Positions 40,676 through 50,866 are shown, numbered from the stretch's first letter. The stretch is DNA of 64,000 nt from G963667855 sp963667855 (GCA_963667855.2 CAXXKI010000015.1:112600-176599), one strand, 5' to 3'. Numbers and translations are program-made. The notes: generated by a model from the letters alone, not told the origin.

Positions 40676-40717
40676 AACGACCTATAACTGCGCATTGGTT
40701 TGCGCCGGTCGTTTTTT
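40676..40717 (+). terminator. Terminator after the gatB-DUF192 unit
   Basis: A 7 bp outer stem (AACGACC with GGTCGTT) holds an inner GCGC-based stem and ends in six T. It directly precedes the GTG start of the next gene. Confidence 0.7.
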
Positions 40718-40734
40718 CGAGGGAATCGTAGCCA

Positions 40735-41940
40735 GTGTCAACATCCATCGAGAGGTCATTACAGTTACTACTGGTAGGAGATGATGCACAGCTGCCGCCA
40801 TCTACCAGAGAATATCTTGCGGCGCAGGGTTACCAGATAAACGCGTCCAGGGAATATCAAAACGGCTTGGCGCTGGCGGAAACCGCTGCTTTCGACGCGA
40901 TGATTATCCCCGCCCCCACCCACCGAAGCGATTCGGAAGATGAATTGTTTGAAAAACTGCTCCGCACGGTGGAGGTACAGGGAAAGGCGGCAATTGTCCT
41001 TGGGAAAACAACTGATCGCGATTCGGGCAGAGGCCACTCGCTTATCGACTACGCCGACCCAACCGTAAGCAAAGAGGAAATTCGGGGCAGGCTCTCCGTC
41101 CTGCTGAAATACCACGATGTTCTGGAAGGGTTTGAACGCGACCTGGACAATATGCAGCGATTGTTCAAGCAGTTGAACACCCAGTTCACCCATGTAGACC
41201 AGGAGATGCGTCTGGCAGGCAGGTTGCAGAATGCCTTTTTGCCAAGGGGCATAACCTCGTTTAACGGAGTTCGTTTTGCCACGATTTATCGACCGGCATC
41301 CTTCGTATCCGGCGACATATACGACATTTGCCGCGTCGATGAAGACCACATCGCGTTTTACATAGCCGACGCCGTAGGCCACGGGATGGCCGCCAGCCTG
41401 CTTACCATGTTTATTAAAAACGCGGTGGTCTCCAAGAAGGTCTATGAAAAACAGTATGAAATCTTCGATCCAAACGAAACGCTGCAACTGCTGAATCAAA
41501 AACTCTGCGATCAGGAACTGCCTAACAGCCAGTTTGTTACCGCCTGTTACTGTCTTTTGAATACGAAGACGCTGAACCTCAGATTCGCCCGGGCAGGCCA
41601 CCCATACCCCATGCTGGTTACTTCCGACGGTTCCATTTCCGAATTGAAATCGCCCGGCGGACTCCTGGGACTGTTTGAAGGCGAGGATTTCCCCTCCGAG
41701 TCAGTGCAGCTCAAGCCCGGCCAGAAAATCATCATTTACAGCGATGGTGTCGAACTGGCGTTCGAAAAGAAGGAAGAGCGAGAGGATGAACTGACCTACT
41801 ACCGCGAGGTCCTGGACGACATATCCTATTTACCGGCCGAACAAATGGCCCGGGAATTCTCCCGCCAGTTGGATAATGAAGCCGGATCGCTCACTCCCCA
41901 GGATGACGTTACCCTTTTGATCCTGGAAGTGAACGATTAG
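40735..41940 (+). CDS. SpoIIE/RsbU-type PP2C phosphatase with degenerate receiver domain
   Basis: GTG 40735 (GAGGG upstream) gives 401 residues. The first 125 residues have a receiver-like fold (LQLLLVGDDAQLPPSTREYL) but the phospho-acceptor position reads FDAMIIPAPT, with no Asp, so it looks like a pseudo-receiver. A coiled coil (about 128-160) leads to the PP2C/SpoIIE domain: RLQNAFLP, SGDIYDI, IADAVGHGMAASL, YSDGVELAF and the ending TPQDDVTLLIL, which carry the metal-binding Asp residues. Such phosphatases act on anti-sigma-factor antagonists in partner-switching. No such partner is next to it here. Confidence 0.88.
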   Translation: MSTSIERSLQLLLVGDDAQLPPSTREYLAAQGYQINASREYQNGLALAETAAFDAMIIPAPTHRSDSEDELFEKLLRTVEVQGKAAIVLGKTTDRDSGRGHSLIDYADPTVSKEEIRGRLSVLLKYHDVLEGFERDLDNMQRLFKQLNTQFTHVDQEMRLAGRLQNAFLPRGITSFNGVRFATIYRPASFVSGDIYDICRVDEDHIAFYIADAVGHGMAASLLTMFIKNAVVSKKVYEKQYEIFDPNETLQLLNQKLCDQELPNSQFVTACYCLLNTKTLNLRFARAGHPYPMLVTSDGSISELKSPGGLLGLFEGEDFPSESVQLKPGQKIIIYSDGVELAFEKKEEREDELTYYREVLDDISYLPAEQMAREFSRQLDNEAGSLTPQDDVTLLILEVND

Positions 41941-42140
41941 TCCCCAACAAAACCGCGACCGCGAGCTTCAACCCCCTAACTGTTTATTTAACAATATGTT
42001 ATATAAACCTTCGCTTATAGTATCCCGTCTTATAATCAAAAATTTCGGAGAATCGCCAGTCGCCTTGCATGTCTGCCGTACATGTATATAATTTGCTGTT
42101 CTGTCGATATTTACTAACAGGCTCAAGGACTAAAGAAGCC

Positions 42141-42386
42141 ATGAAAGAGAAGATTCATCCAAAATACGAAAAGTGCTCGGTTCGTTGTGGTTGTGGAAAC
42201 ACGTTTGAAACCTGTAGCACAGTGAGCGAAATCCACGCGGAAATCTGCTCCCAATGTCACCCCTATTTCACCGGTACGGAAAAGCTGTTGGACACCGCCG
42301 GTAGGGTTGAGCGTTTCCAGAAGAAGTTCGGCGGCGACTATTTTGCCAAGAAGCCGAAGAAGCAGTCTTCTCGCGCGAAAAAAGCC
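42141..42386 (+). CDS. rpmE: Ribosomal protein bL31 (zinc type)
   Basis: ATG 42141 (AAGGA 12 nt upstream) is used; the frame is open to 42069. The 81-residue product matches bL31: MKEKIHPKYEKCSVRCGCGN, then EICSQCHPYFTG, then RVERFQKKF. Four zinc-binding Cys (16, 18, 36, 39) are intact, so this is the zinc-dependent form. A Lys/Arg-rich C-terminal tail is typical. A terminator follows, and prfA lies 150 nt downstream, a common order in bacteria. Confidence 0.95.
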
Positions 42387-42406
42387 TAGCACCGTTACAA
42401 ACATTC

Positions 42407-42447
42407 AACCACGCACGCTCAATTTCCCAATTGGCTGCGTGGTTTTT
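42407..42447 (+). terminator. Terminator after rpmE
   Basis: A 9 bp stem (AACCACGCA at 42407-42415 with 42436-42444) followed by TTTTT. It may be partial readthrough since prfA follows on the same strand. Confidence 0.7.
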
Positions 42448-42534
42448 GTATTGGTAGACAACTCGGACCGATTATCAACCGAGTCACACCTCTTGATCGG
42501 TTCCGGTTTATGAGAAATCCAAACACGCGGAGGC

Positions 42535-43637
42535 ATGAGCATGCCAAATCCCGTTGACGAAAAACTGTTGAACAAACTGGCCGAACTCGCCGAACGAGCA
42601 GCCATCCTGGAAAAGCAGATGACCGATCCGGAAATCGTTGTGGATCACACCAAAACCACTGCAATAGCCAAGGAATTGGGCAAACTGCGATATATCGTTG
42701 ACCCATACAAAAAACTGCGATCGACGCTGGATAGTCTGGAAGAGGCAAAACAGATTATCAACAGCTCCGCCAGTGACGCGGACCTGAAAGAACTGGCTTA
42801 CGAAGAGTTGCCGGAACTGGAGGAAACCTATGAGCAGCAACTGGAAGCATTGAAAGAGCGGGTAGTAACCGCCGATGATGCGGCCGTCTCCTCGTTGATT
42901 CTGGAAATTCGGGCCGGTACCGGAGGAGACGAGGCCGGACTTTTCGCCCGCGACCTGTACGAAATGTATACCCGCTATTGCCAGCTGCAAGGATTCAGAG
43001 TCGAAGTAATGGACCAGTCGTCCAGCGACTTAGGCGGTCTGAAAGAGATCATCCTGAACATCAAAGGCGATGGAGCCTGGCGAAGCCTGGGATACGAAGG
43101 TGGCGGACACCGCGTCCAGCGAGTACCGGAAACAGAAACCCAGGGACGTATCCACACAAGTGCGGCCACTGTCGCTGTCTACCCGGAGCCGGAAGAGATC
43201 AACATCGCCATAAACTGGGATACGGATGTGGAAGAGCACGTCTGCCGGTCCAGCGGCCCGGGCGGGCAGAAAGTAAATAAAACCTCCTCGGCGATTCAAC
43301 TGGTACACAAGGAGACGGGCATAACAGTCTCCATGCAGGACGAAAAATCACAGCACAAGAATCGGTCCAAAGCCCGACGGATCATGACCACCCGGCTTTA
43401 TGACCATTATCAGAAAGCGCAAGACACCGAAGTGGATAGTGCCCGCAAGACCATGATCGGCAGCGGAGATCGCTCTCAACGCATCAGAACGTACAACCTA
43501 TCCACAAAACCGATGCACAGATCACACGACTGAGTTCGACCAGATTCAACCTGGATCGGATACTGATCGGACACATGGATGACCTGATTAAAGCGCTGCA
43601 GACACAGGACAAAGAGCAGATGCTCAAGAACCTGTAG
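42535..43637 (+). CDS. prfA: Peptide chain release factor 1, C-terminus disturbed by two single-base insertions
   Basis: ATG 42535 opens a frame with RF1 features: the GGQ motif in SSGPGGQKVNKTSSAIQL, the region LEIRAGTGGDEAG and ending QRIRTYN. The frame then stops early at 43533. In the other frames the expected end continues: QNRCTDH, then INLDRILIGHMDDL, to TAG 43637. An extra base near 43501 and an extra C at 43547 account for this; removing them gives 367 codons, the normal RF1 length. RF1 has no programmed frameshift (that is an RF2 feature near codon 25), so a sequence error is the better reading. RF1 reads UAA and UAG stops. Confidence 0.92.
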
Positions 43638-43815
43638 CCAGACGTTTTTCTGGTTTACTGCTTGCGCCCGGATTTGCCCTTCCCGGCAGAGGAAAATATA
43701 GTATGCAAAGCGGTAAACCGGTCTCACTGAGGTCGACTTCTATGGAGAGTTAAGTTCCAGTGAGACGAGTCCGGTGCGAAACGCCGGAAATACACCAACG
43801 ACAGTCGAGGAAGTT

Positions 43816-44966
43816 ATGGCCAAGAAACAGTTGCAGATCGACAAGCTGATGGCCGCCCTGGTTTTCCAGGACGGTAGTGACCTCCACCTTACAGTGGGTT
43901 CGCCTCCGATGATTCGTCTTCAACGGTCGAATGCGCCGACTGGAGACAAAGGAACTCGATGCCGACGATATGGTGTCGCTGATGAAGTCGGTCACGCCGG
44001 AGAAAAAACCAGCAGGAGTTACAGGAAGCCGGAACTACCGACTTCGCCGTAGGTATGCACGAATCCCGTTTCCCGTGTATCCATCCACCGGCAGCAATAC
44101 GAGGATCAGCCCAACGTACTCGGTATCGTAATGCGTTTGATTCCCAAAACTCGCTGCTTACCTGGGAACAGCTTAACTTTCCCGATGCGGATATCATAAA
44201 AAAGCTATGCATGATGCCCCGTGGGTTGGTTCTGGTTACCGGTCCGACTGGATCAGGAAAAACCACCACTTTGGCAACCTTGATCGATTACAATCAACCA
44301 GACCAGGTACGACCACCTGATTACCCTGGGAAGAACCGATCGAATTCGTTCACCCGCATAAACGCCTGCCGCGTAACCCAACGTGAAATCGGCGTCCACC
44401 TTCCCGACTTTAATGACGGCATCCGCCGTGCGTTGCGTATGGACCCGGACATTATCCTGGTAGGTGAAATGCGTGACTACACCACGATCAAGGCGGCAAC
44501 CACCGCCGCGGAAACGGGCCACCTGGTGTTCGGCACCCTGCACACCCAGTAGTGCCTCCGAGTACCATCGAGCGTATCGTCGACTCCTTCCCCGTTAACG
44601 AGCAGGCACAGATCCGCGCGATGCTTACCGGCTCGCTGGAAGCGATTATCGCCCAGCGTCTTCTGCGTAAAAAAGGCGGTGGACGAGTGGCTACCTTCGA
44701 GATCATGGTTCCCGATGCCGGTATTCGCCACAACATTCGTGAAGGCCAGACGTTTAAAATCTACAGCTCCATGCAGACCGGTAAGGCCAAAGGTAACATC
44801 CTGATGGATAACCACCTTTACGAACTAGCCGTCAAAGGACTGGTGGAACCGGAAGACGCCCTCGCTCTTGCCCAGGATTACGGCACGCTGGAGAAGAAAT
44901 TCAAAGAGGCCAACCTCATCGGCTTCGGCGAAGATAATGGTGGAAGATGTGAAAAAGAGCTCGTAA
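43816..44966 (+). CDS. pilT: PilT retraction ATPase, shredded by about ten single-base indels
   Basis: ATG 43816 (GAGG upstream) to TAA about 44966 encodes a PilT-type ATPase once re-framed. Pieces in three frames join: MAKKQLQIDKLMAAL, FQDGSDLHLTVGSPP, the Walker A VTGPTGSGKTTTLAT, Walker B-box PDIILVGEMRD, His-box GHLVFGTLHT and LLRKKGGGRVATFEI. Extra or missing single bases lie near 43921, 44005, 44073, 44150, 44292, 44329, 44364, 44548, 44558 and 44936. Protein sequence between them is undamaged. PilT powers retraction of type IV pili. Reading these as assembly errors, the gene is likely intact in the organism. Confidence 0.85.
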
Positions 44967-44987
44967 CGCTCTCTAAAAAAACTATCC

Positions 44988-45024
44988 AGCCCCGAACGCG
45001 CAGCGGCACGTTCGGGGCTTTTTT
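44988..45024 (+). terminator. Terminator after pilT
   Basis: A perfect 11 bp stem (AGCCCCGAACG, 44988-44998, with 45009-45019) and a 10 nt loop are followed by five T. It lies just after the re-framed pilT stop. Confidence 0.9.
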
Positions 45025-45085
45025 ACATACCGATCAGCTGCACAACCTGGTTGAGTTTAAGTATATATTCGTTTCTAATACAGCG

Positions 45086-45939
45086 ATGTTTAAACAAACG
45101 AATCCATAAGTTGCAGTCCTCCGGCGTCCTCCTGTCCATCGCGTTTATTGCCGCGAGCGTCTTCTGCCCGGTATCGGGATGTTCATCTCCGCGTACATCA
45201 ATAGAGAATTTCGCCATTTCACCCGATTGGGAAACTGCTTACGGAGGAATAGTCCGGGGCGACAAAGGCGGAGAAGAAAATCGCCCTGATCTTCACCGGT
45301 GGAGAGCACGGCGGCGGCACCGAACATATTCTCGATGTTTTGAAACAGACGAATGTCAAAGCTTCTCTTTTTGTCACCGGCGACTATCTCAATGTAGCAG
45401 ATTACCGCCCCCTTTTAAAGAGAGCAGCCGCTGAAGGTCATTACGTAGGCCCCCATTCGCACGCCCATTTGCTTTATTGCCCTTGGGGAAGATCGCAACA
45501 GGACCCTGGTAACAGAGGACGAATTCAAACAGGACCTCCAGACCAATATCGACGAACTGGCCGGCCCCTTGGTGTTCTCGACCCGCGGCAACCGGTTTTC
45601 TTTATCCCCCCCTATGAATGGTATAACCAGGATCAGACCGATTGGGCAAAATCCATGAACGTGATTTTGTTCAACTTCACCCCGGGCAGCGGCTCAAACG
45701 GCGACTGGATTCCGGAAGGCCACAAGCGTTTCCCGCTCATCGGAAAAAATCCTGGCCGGACATACTCGAATTCGAACAGAAAAAACGAAACCGGACTTAA
45801 CGGTTTTTTGCTTCTCCTGCACCTGGGTTCAACGCGGAAGGATAAAATGCATTTCCAGCTTCTCCCGCTCATCCAGGAATTACAGAAACGCGGTTACGAT
45901 TTTATCCGCATAGATCATTTGGGGGCAGAGCGCATTTAG
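45086..45939 (+). CDS. Polysaccharide deacetylase (NodB-like) lipoprotein, frameshifted
   Basis: Re-framed, ATG 45086 leads into a lipoprotein signal (hydrophobic stretch, then VSGCSSP) and a NodB-type domain: IALIFTGGEHGGGTEH, ASLFVTGDYLN, HYVGPHSHAHLLY and the ending GFLLLLHLGSTRKDKMHFQ. The His-x-x-His block (HSHAH) fits the metal site of carbohydrate esterase 4; the first-Asp block reads FTGGEHGG and not the usual FDDGP, so activity is uncertain. Single-base indels near 45095, 45270, 45490, 45595 and three near 45730-45790 split it. Function would be removal of acetyl groups from an envelope polysaccharide. Confidence 0.65.
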
Positions 45940-46015
45940 ACGATAGTCGACTTCACCGAGTGCCACTTCGATAACACACTATTGCCTAAATGCGATCTGA
46001 CCCCACGCGGTACGC

Positions 46016-47701
46016 CTATTCATTGATTGCGTTTTTCCCTGTTACTGGTGGAAGCATTCTTCTTCTCACTTCGGCAGCGATGTGCATTCCAACCCGATCC
46101 TCTTCATCCACGACGACCTGGGCACCGGCCAGGCTCAGTTGCCACCGATGAACGTGGTACCTTGCAACGCACTATTATTATTGCTTCCGGTGCCAGGCTC
46201 CGAACCTGCTCAATCACAAGGCGTGAGGCAGCCGGCGCCGGCAGGGTTATGGCTACTATTTTAGCTGTCCCAATGTTCACATGCTCGAGCACTTCCGCCT
46301 TCGTAGCATCGCCTATATGGGTCTGGAGATCGTAAGATCGGGCTACGGCGGCAGTCTTGGAATTCAACTCCACTATCACCACTTTGGATTTGTGTTTTTT
46401 CAATAGCGATTCGGCCACTCTCTGGCCGGCCGGTCCAAAACCCACTATAACCACGTGGTCGCGCAGGAGAGAGGCGGATTCTTCGCCGCCTTTTGGTTCA
46501 GCGAGCGATTCTGTGGGAGATTCTGGCGGTTTACCTTTTACAGCCGCGGCCAATCGTGGGGCTGCAGCCACCAGGTAAGGAGTCAGAAACAGCGTGACTA
46601 TGGTTGCCGAAACCATCAGACTGAAAATATGATCGTCTATCAGCCCGCCCTCCTGGGCAACGGCGGCAATCACAAACGGAAAACTCCCCCACCTGGGCCA
46701 GACACACGCCCGCAGCGAGAGCATACCCTAAAGACACCCGAAGAACCGCCCAGTACACCGCAGGTCAGAAGAGTTTTGCCTAAAACGATCGCAACTACGA
46801 CGAGTAAGACTTCAACCCAATGAACCATAACCCAGGCAGGGTCGGCCACCATCCCTATGGAACTAAAAAATAGTGTCACAAAAAGTGTCCGCAAAGGAAC
46901 GACATCCGCCCGGATCTGAGTGGCAAACGGCGAGCTGGCCAGCAGTATACCGGCGAAGAACGGCCCAATCGCTGGAGAAAAACCAATCCGATGAGCCGCC
47001 CACGCGGCCCCCATAACCGTGATAATCGCCAGGAGGATAGGCAGTTCCCGATTCTTTGCCGCCTCCTGTACGCTGAAAAGCAGTGGAGCGAGACGATTCA
47101 ACAGCACGTAGGCGGCCACGCCGAAGATGGCCGCCCCTACCAGCGCCTCAGCGATATTGGCGGCTACATCGCCAGCCTGACCGCCCTTGCCCAGTACGGC
47201 TATACCCAGCACCAGGGGAACTACCGCTATATCCTGGAGCAGGAGAATGCCGACGGCGTTTCGCCCATGAACGTTGTCCAGTTCAGCCCGGCTCAATAGC
47301 AATCGAAGTACGCAGGCCGTACTGCTCAGGGCTATCATCGCTCCCACCGCCAGCGAGGATCGCAAGTTCAAACCGAGAAGCACACAGATTCCCGTTGTAA
47401 CCGCCCCGGTCAAAACAACCTGTAACGTTCCACCACCTAAAGCAGGTAAACCGAGGCTGCGTAACCTTCTATATGAAAATTCCAATCCTATTGTAAACAA
47501 CAGCAAGGCTACGCCCAATTCAGCAATAGAGGTAACCAGCTCATGATCAGGTATCCAGTTAAGCGCGTTGGGCCCCAGAAGCGTACCGGCCACCAGGTAT
47601 CCCAGGATCGCACTCTGCTTGAGCCGCTCGCATAGACCGCCCAGCACCATAGCGGCCAGCAGGAGAATCAGAATATCAAGTAACGCGGTCCACAGGTCCA
47701 T
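46016..47701 (-). CDS. KefB-type cation:proton antiporter (CPA2) with TrkA-N domain, frameshifted
   Basis: The reverse-strand product is a CPA2 antiporter with about 12 TM helices (LLFTIGLEFSYRRLR, then GPFFAGILLASSPFATQI) and a C-terminal Rossmann TrkA-N domain (HVVIVGFGPAGQRVAESLL, then THIGDATKAEVLEHV). Three extra bases, near 46747, 46679 and 46167, divide it into three frames; removing them gives 561 codons, with ATG 47701 and TAG 46016. The family exchanges K+ or Na+ for protons, gated by nucleotide binding at the TrkA-N domain. Confidence 0.88.
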
Positions 47702-48050
47702 AGCAATACCTCAACCACTTAGATCGACCAGTTGGAATCCACGCATAACGGTGTAAATCGAAACGCGACGGACTTCCAGTCTGTGGGTATTGTATGGACG
47801 TATTGGTTTGGTGGGTATGTTTTTTCCGATTTATTGTTTCCGTGTTTTCCGCAGGTCGAGTCATCGATGGGGTAATCTGCCCCGACGGGTTGCATATATC
47901 TACACATCCTGACGATTATCCGACCTGCAAGCATGACGTTTTTCATAAATCCCGGTCTATATATCTTTGTGAAAACGAAACGCTCTGTGTAATTCCTGTT
48001 GAATAATCGCCCCGGTCCGGACATAATCTTGCGAAAGGCTATTGGGCAAT
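47702..48050. other. Intergenic region between divergent transporter genes
   Basis: About 350 nt containing both promoters. I looked for a metal-sensing riboswitch in front of the CaCA gene and did not find a recognisable consensus. Confidence 0.4.
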
Positions 48051-49148
48051 ATGATATTCCTGCTTTTAACAGGTGGTTTGGCGGTATTGACTATAGGTGC
48101 AGACCTATTGATACGCGGAGCGAGTAACCTTGCCCGCACCTTGGGATTATCTTCACTGGTAATCGGCTTAACAGTTGTCGCTTTCGGCACGAGTTCACCG
48201 GAACTATTTGTGTCTGTAAAGGCGAGCCTTTCCAACCAGGCCGATATAGCAGTGGGAAATGTGATCGGAAGCAATATCTTTAACCTTTTGTTCATACTGG
48301 GTATCTCTTCGCTGATAGTTCCTCTAACAACCTCAAAGCAACTGATTCGACTGGATGTCCCGGTTATGATTGTGACATCCGGTCTGGTCTGGCTGTTTTC
48401 GCTTGACGGATCGATCGACCGGGTTGAAGGATTGGGATTACTGGCCGGTATTATTATCTATGCGCCATTGCTTATTTACTTTGGAAAACGCAACTCCAAC
48501 CAACTCCCCAAAGTCAATGATAAGACGGATCCGATCGCCCAAAAGGGCGTCGGCGTTTATCGCGATTTATTGCTGGTATTTTTGGGCTTGGTAATGTTGG
48601 TCCTGGGGGCTCGCTGGCTTGTCGAGGGCGCAACCGGTTTAGCACGCATGCTTGGCGTAAGCGAATTGATGATTGGATTGACGGTCGTGGCCGTGGGTAC
48701 ATCTATTCCAGAAGCAGCTACATCGATTGTTGCCAGCTTCAAACGCGAACGCGATCTCGCTATAGGAAATGTGGTTGGTAGCAATATATTCAACGTTTTG
48801 ATTGTATTAAGCGCTTCTGCAATCCTGGCCACTGACGGAATCTCGGTATCTCGGACGACTCTACAATTCGACATACCGGTGATGGTGGCCGTGGCGTTCG
48901 CCTGCCTGCCGATCTTTTTTACCGGCGGACGTATCTCGCGCTGGGAAGGGGCTATGTTCCTGGGATACTATGCGGCGTACCTGACGTTTCTTATCTTGAC
49001 CATGACTCGACATTACACTCTGCCCGCATTCTCGCGTGCAATGCTTTGGTTCGTTATCCCCATGACGATATTGGGAATAGCAGTCAGCCTTCTTTGTTGG
49101 CTTAAAAAAAGGCGTAGTGAAACCAAGCAAAGGCCTGTTATTTCATAG
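48051..49148 (+). CDS. CaCA family Na+(K+)/Ca2+ antiporter, YrbG-like
   Basis: ATG 48051 (AAAGG upstream) or TTG 48042 starts a 365-residue protein with ten TM helices in two inverted repeats. The alpha-repeat motifs are GTSSPELFVS with GNVIGSNIFNLL in the first half and GTSIPEAATS with GNVVGSNIFNVL in the second. These supply the ion-binding Glu residues of sodium/calcium exchangers. A basic C-terminal tail follows. The gene is unaffected by the indels seen just upstream. Confidence 0.92.
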   Translation: MIFLLLTGGLAVLTIGADLLIRGASNLARTLGLSSLVIGLTVVAFGTSSPELFVSVKASLSNQADIAVGNVIGSNIFNLLFILGISSLIVPLTTSKQLIRLDVPVMIVTSGLVWLFSLDGSIDRVEGLGLLAGIIIYAPLLIYFGKRNSNQLPKVNDKTDPIAQKGVGVYRDLLLVFLGLVMLVLGARWLVEGATGLARMLGVSELMIGLTVVAVGTSIPEAATSIVASFKRERDLAIGNVVGSNIFNVLIVLSASAILATDGISVSRTTLQFDIPVMVAVAFACLPIFFTGGRISRWEGAMFLGYYAAYLTFLILTMTRHYTLPAFSRAMLWFVIPMTILGIAVSLLCWLKKRRSETKQRPVIS

Positions 49149-49180
49149 CGGCATATAGAATTCGGGGGGAGCGTTCGTCG

Positions 49181-49255
49181 GAGCTCGGGGGACTCTCTGC
49201 TTAATTCGACCGCAGTTCGGAATCGTATCGAGTCAAGTAAGGCGTCCGCGGAACT
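49181..49255. repeat. REP-like palindromic repeat, copy 1
   Basis: About 75 bp imperfect inverted repeat: AGTTCGGGGGACGC-type left arm, core AATTCGACCGCAGTTCGGAA, right arm reading the complement. This copy has the most diverged left arm (GAGCTCGGGGGACTC). It lies directly upstream of MITE copy A. Confidence 0.75.
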
Positions 49256-49276
49256 TGCGGTACTTCCGGAACTAGG

Positions 49277-49483
49277 GTGCCACTGCTCTGTGAGCAGTGG
49301 TTATTAATAAACCAATATACGGTTCGATGTAAATAAAGTATGAATAAAGTGTAAGAGCACAGGACCAGTCTATTGATAGGTGGCGATAGTATTCCTGGAA
49401 ACTTTTTTCGTCGGCGATTTATGCAAATAGACTTGCGGTGGAAATTGGTAAATGTGTAATCACTGCTCACAGACCAGTGGCAC
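49277..49483. mobile_element. MITE-like element, copy A (207 bp)
   Basis: A 207 bp unit is bounded by 23 bp inverted repeats (49277-49299 and 49461-49483, one mismatch). Each terminal repeat itself contains a palindrome CACTGCTCTGTGAGCAGTG. The AT-rich centre encodes no protein. It is about 94-95% identical to copy B, in the same orientation, 1.6 kb away. Confidence 0.8.
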
Positions 49484-49516
49484 GAGTTCGAACGAGTTCG
49501 GGGGACGCGAGTTCGG

Positions 49517-49590
49517 AGTTCGGGGGACGCTTTACTCAATTCGACCGCAGTTCGGAATCGTATCGAGTCAAGTAAGGCGCCCTCGGAACT
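49517..49590. repeat. REP-like palindromic repeat, copy 2
   Basis: 74 bp; the arms AGTTCGGGGGACGC and its imperfect complement GCGCCCTCGGAACT are clear. An extra truncated arm (AGTTCGGGGGACGC) lies directly upstream at about 49497. No MITE follows this copy. Confidence 0.75.
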
Positions 49591-49601
49591 TAGGAAGGCA
49601 A

Positions 49602-50396
49602 CTATGTTCGTCGTTTTGCGAGAATTAATCCCCCTAGTGCGAGCAACACTAATGTCGCCGGTTCTGGGGTGAGAATTACTTTCCCCCAGGCGTTTTGGGC
49701 AATAGTATAATTATAAACCTTACCTCTCCAGGTCTCGTCAAATCGGATTTTTACAACTTGCTCGATATCAAACCCCAAATCCCGTTTACCTTTGAAACTG
49801 TTTTGATCTCCAATGATATCCGTATCAAACGTAACTGTTCCCCAACTTTCCGTAACCGGTCCCTCTTTGAACCACCCTTTTGTTTTACCATTGATGTCTA
49901 TTAATTCAACGGATAAGTCGGAAACACCTTCTCTTGCTAATATTGAGACTTGCAGGAAGCTGTCACTTAGGTTCTGTGGAGCTTTATCGGGATACTGGTA
50001 TTCCCAGGCGGCAATATCCAGGATGTCGTTGCCCGGATCGCTGTTTCCTGTGACAGGCCATTCCATTCTCATTGCTGTGTGAGCTTCGCTGTAACCGTCC
50101 GTTTCGAGCGTGTCGGGAATGAGGGTTGAAGTCTGAAGTGCGTATCCATCAAGAGCTGGATCGGCTGTTAGGCGGTCGTCATAATAGGAGATCGCTGCTG
50201 TCGTCAGGCCGGCACCAGAAGTAACAGGTACGACGTTACCAGAAGCTATTGCTTGCGTCCAACTCGTACCAGTTCCCTCGCCGATCTCGAAGAACGGATC
50301 GGCGAAAGAACTGTTTAACGAGATATTCAAGGCGATAGTAAATATGGCTAAACGTGAGAGTGCGGCAACTGCATGTGAACGTACCTTATGCTTCAT
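49602..50396 (-). CDS. PEP-CTERM sorted exported protein
   Basis: The 264-residue product has a signal peptide (MKHKVRSHAVAALSRLAIF and a hydrophobic run to about residue 32), a beta-rich body with no known enzyme motif, and a C-terminal PEP-CTERM tail: PEPATLVLLALGG, a hydrophobic helix and KRR. Proteins with this tail are cut and anchored by exosortase in bacteria that make extracellular polysaccharide. AAAGGA lies before the start at 50396. The gene sits exactly between the two MITE/REP clusters, so it may have moved or been trapped with them. Confidence 0.8.
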   Translation of the reverse strand: MKHKVRSHAVAALSRLAIFTIALNISLNSSFADPFFEIGEGTGTSWTQAIASGNVVPVTSGAGLTTAAISYYDDRLTADPALDGYALQTSTLIPDTLETDGYSEAHTAMRMEWPVTGNSDPGNDILDIAAWEYQYPDKAPQNLSDSFLQVSILAREGVSDLSVELIDINGKTKGWFKEGPVTESWGTVTFDTDIIGDQNSFKGKRDLGFDIEQVVKIRFDETWRGKVYNYTIAQNAWGKVILTPEPATLVLLALGGLILAKRRT

Positions 50397-50779
50397 TTTT
50401 ATTTCCTTTCAAGAAAGAATAAGCGGCATTAACTGGTTTTATTGTTAACTCCATCAATGCGAATGTGCACTTAATCGCTATTCTTGATATTGGGCCCAAC
50501 TCACCATGTAGATTAATGTTTTCGCTGCCTGGAATCAAGGGAAAACATGCCTCGTCACCAGAATTCGTGATGTATTGGGAGGTCAGGAAGTTTTGCTAAC
50601 GCATGGTATAAAGCGATTTTAGCCATTTTAAGGCTTTTGAAACCGTATGCTTTTCTAATAGTCAGTTTAAATTCGGGAACACCTTACTTAACTCACTTGT
50701 ATCTGGTCCGGCAGCGGGTTGAGATTGGGCTCAAACAATCCGGACAGAGTTCGTAGTTCGGGGGACGCTTTACTTATGT
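50397..50779. other. Non-coding region upstream of the PEP-CTERM gene
   Basis: About 380 nt with no supported frame. A truncated REP-like arm (AGTTCGGGGGACGCTTTA) lies near 50755, ahead of the complete third copy. Confidence 0.5.
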
Positions 50780-50853
50780 AGTTCGGGGGACGCTTTAATT
50801 AATTCGACCGTAGTTCGGAATCGTATCGAGTCAAGTAAGGCACCCTCGGAACT
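50780..50853. repeat. REP-like palindromic repeat, copy 3
   Basis: 74 bp, near-identical to copies 1 and 2 in the core (AATTCGACCGTAGTTCGGAA). It lies directly upstream of MITE copy B, in the same order and orientation as copy 1 and MITE A. Confidence 0.75.
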
Positions 50854-50866
50854 TCCCGGAACTAGG

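Noticed and set aside
42535..43637. Programmed frameshift in the release-factor gene.
   Set aside because: Programmed +1 shifting is known for RF2 near codon 25; here there are two shifts at the C-terminus of RF1 and many more in neighbouring genes.
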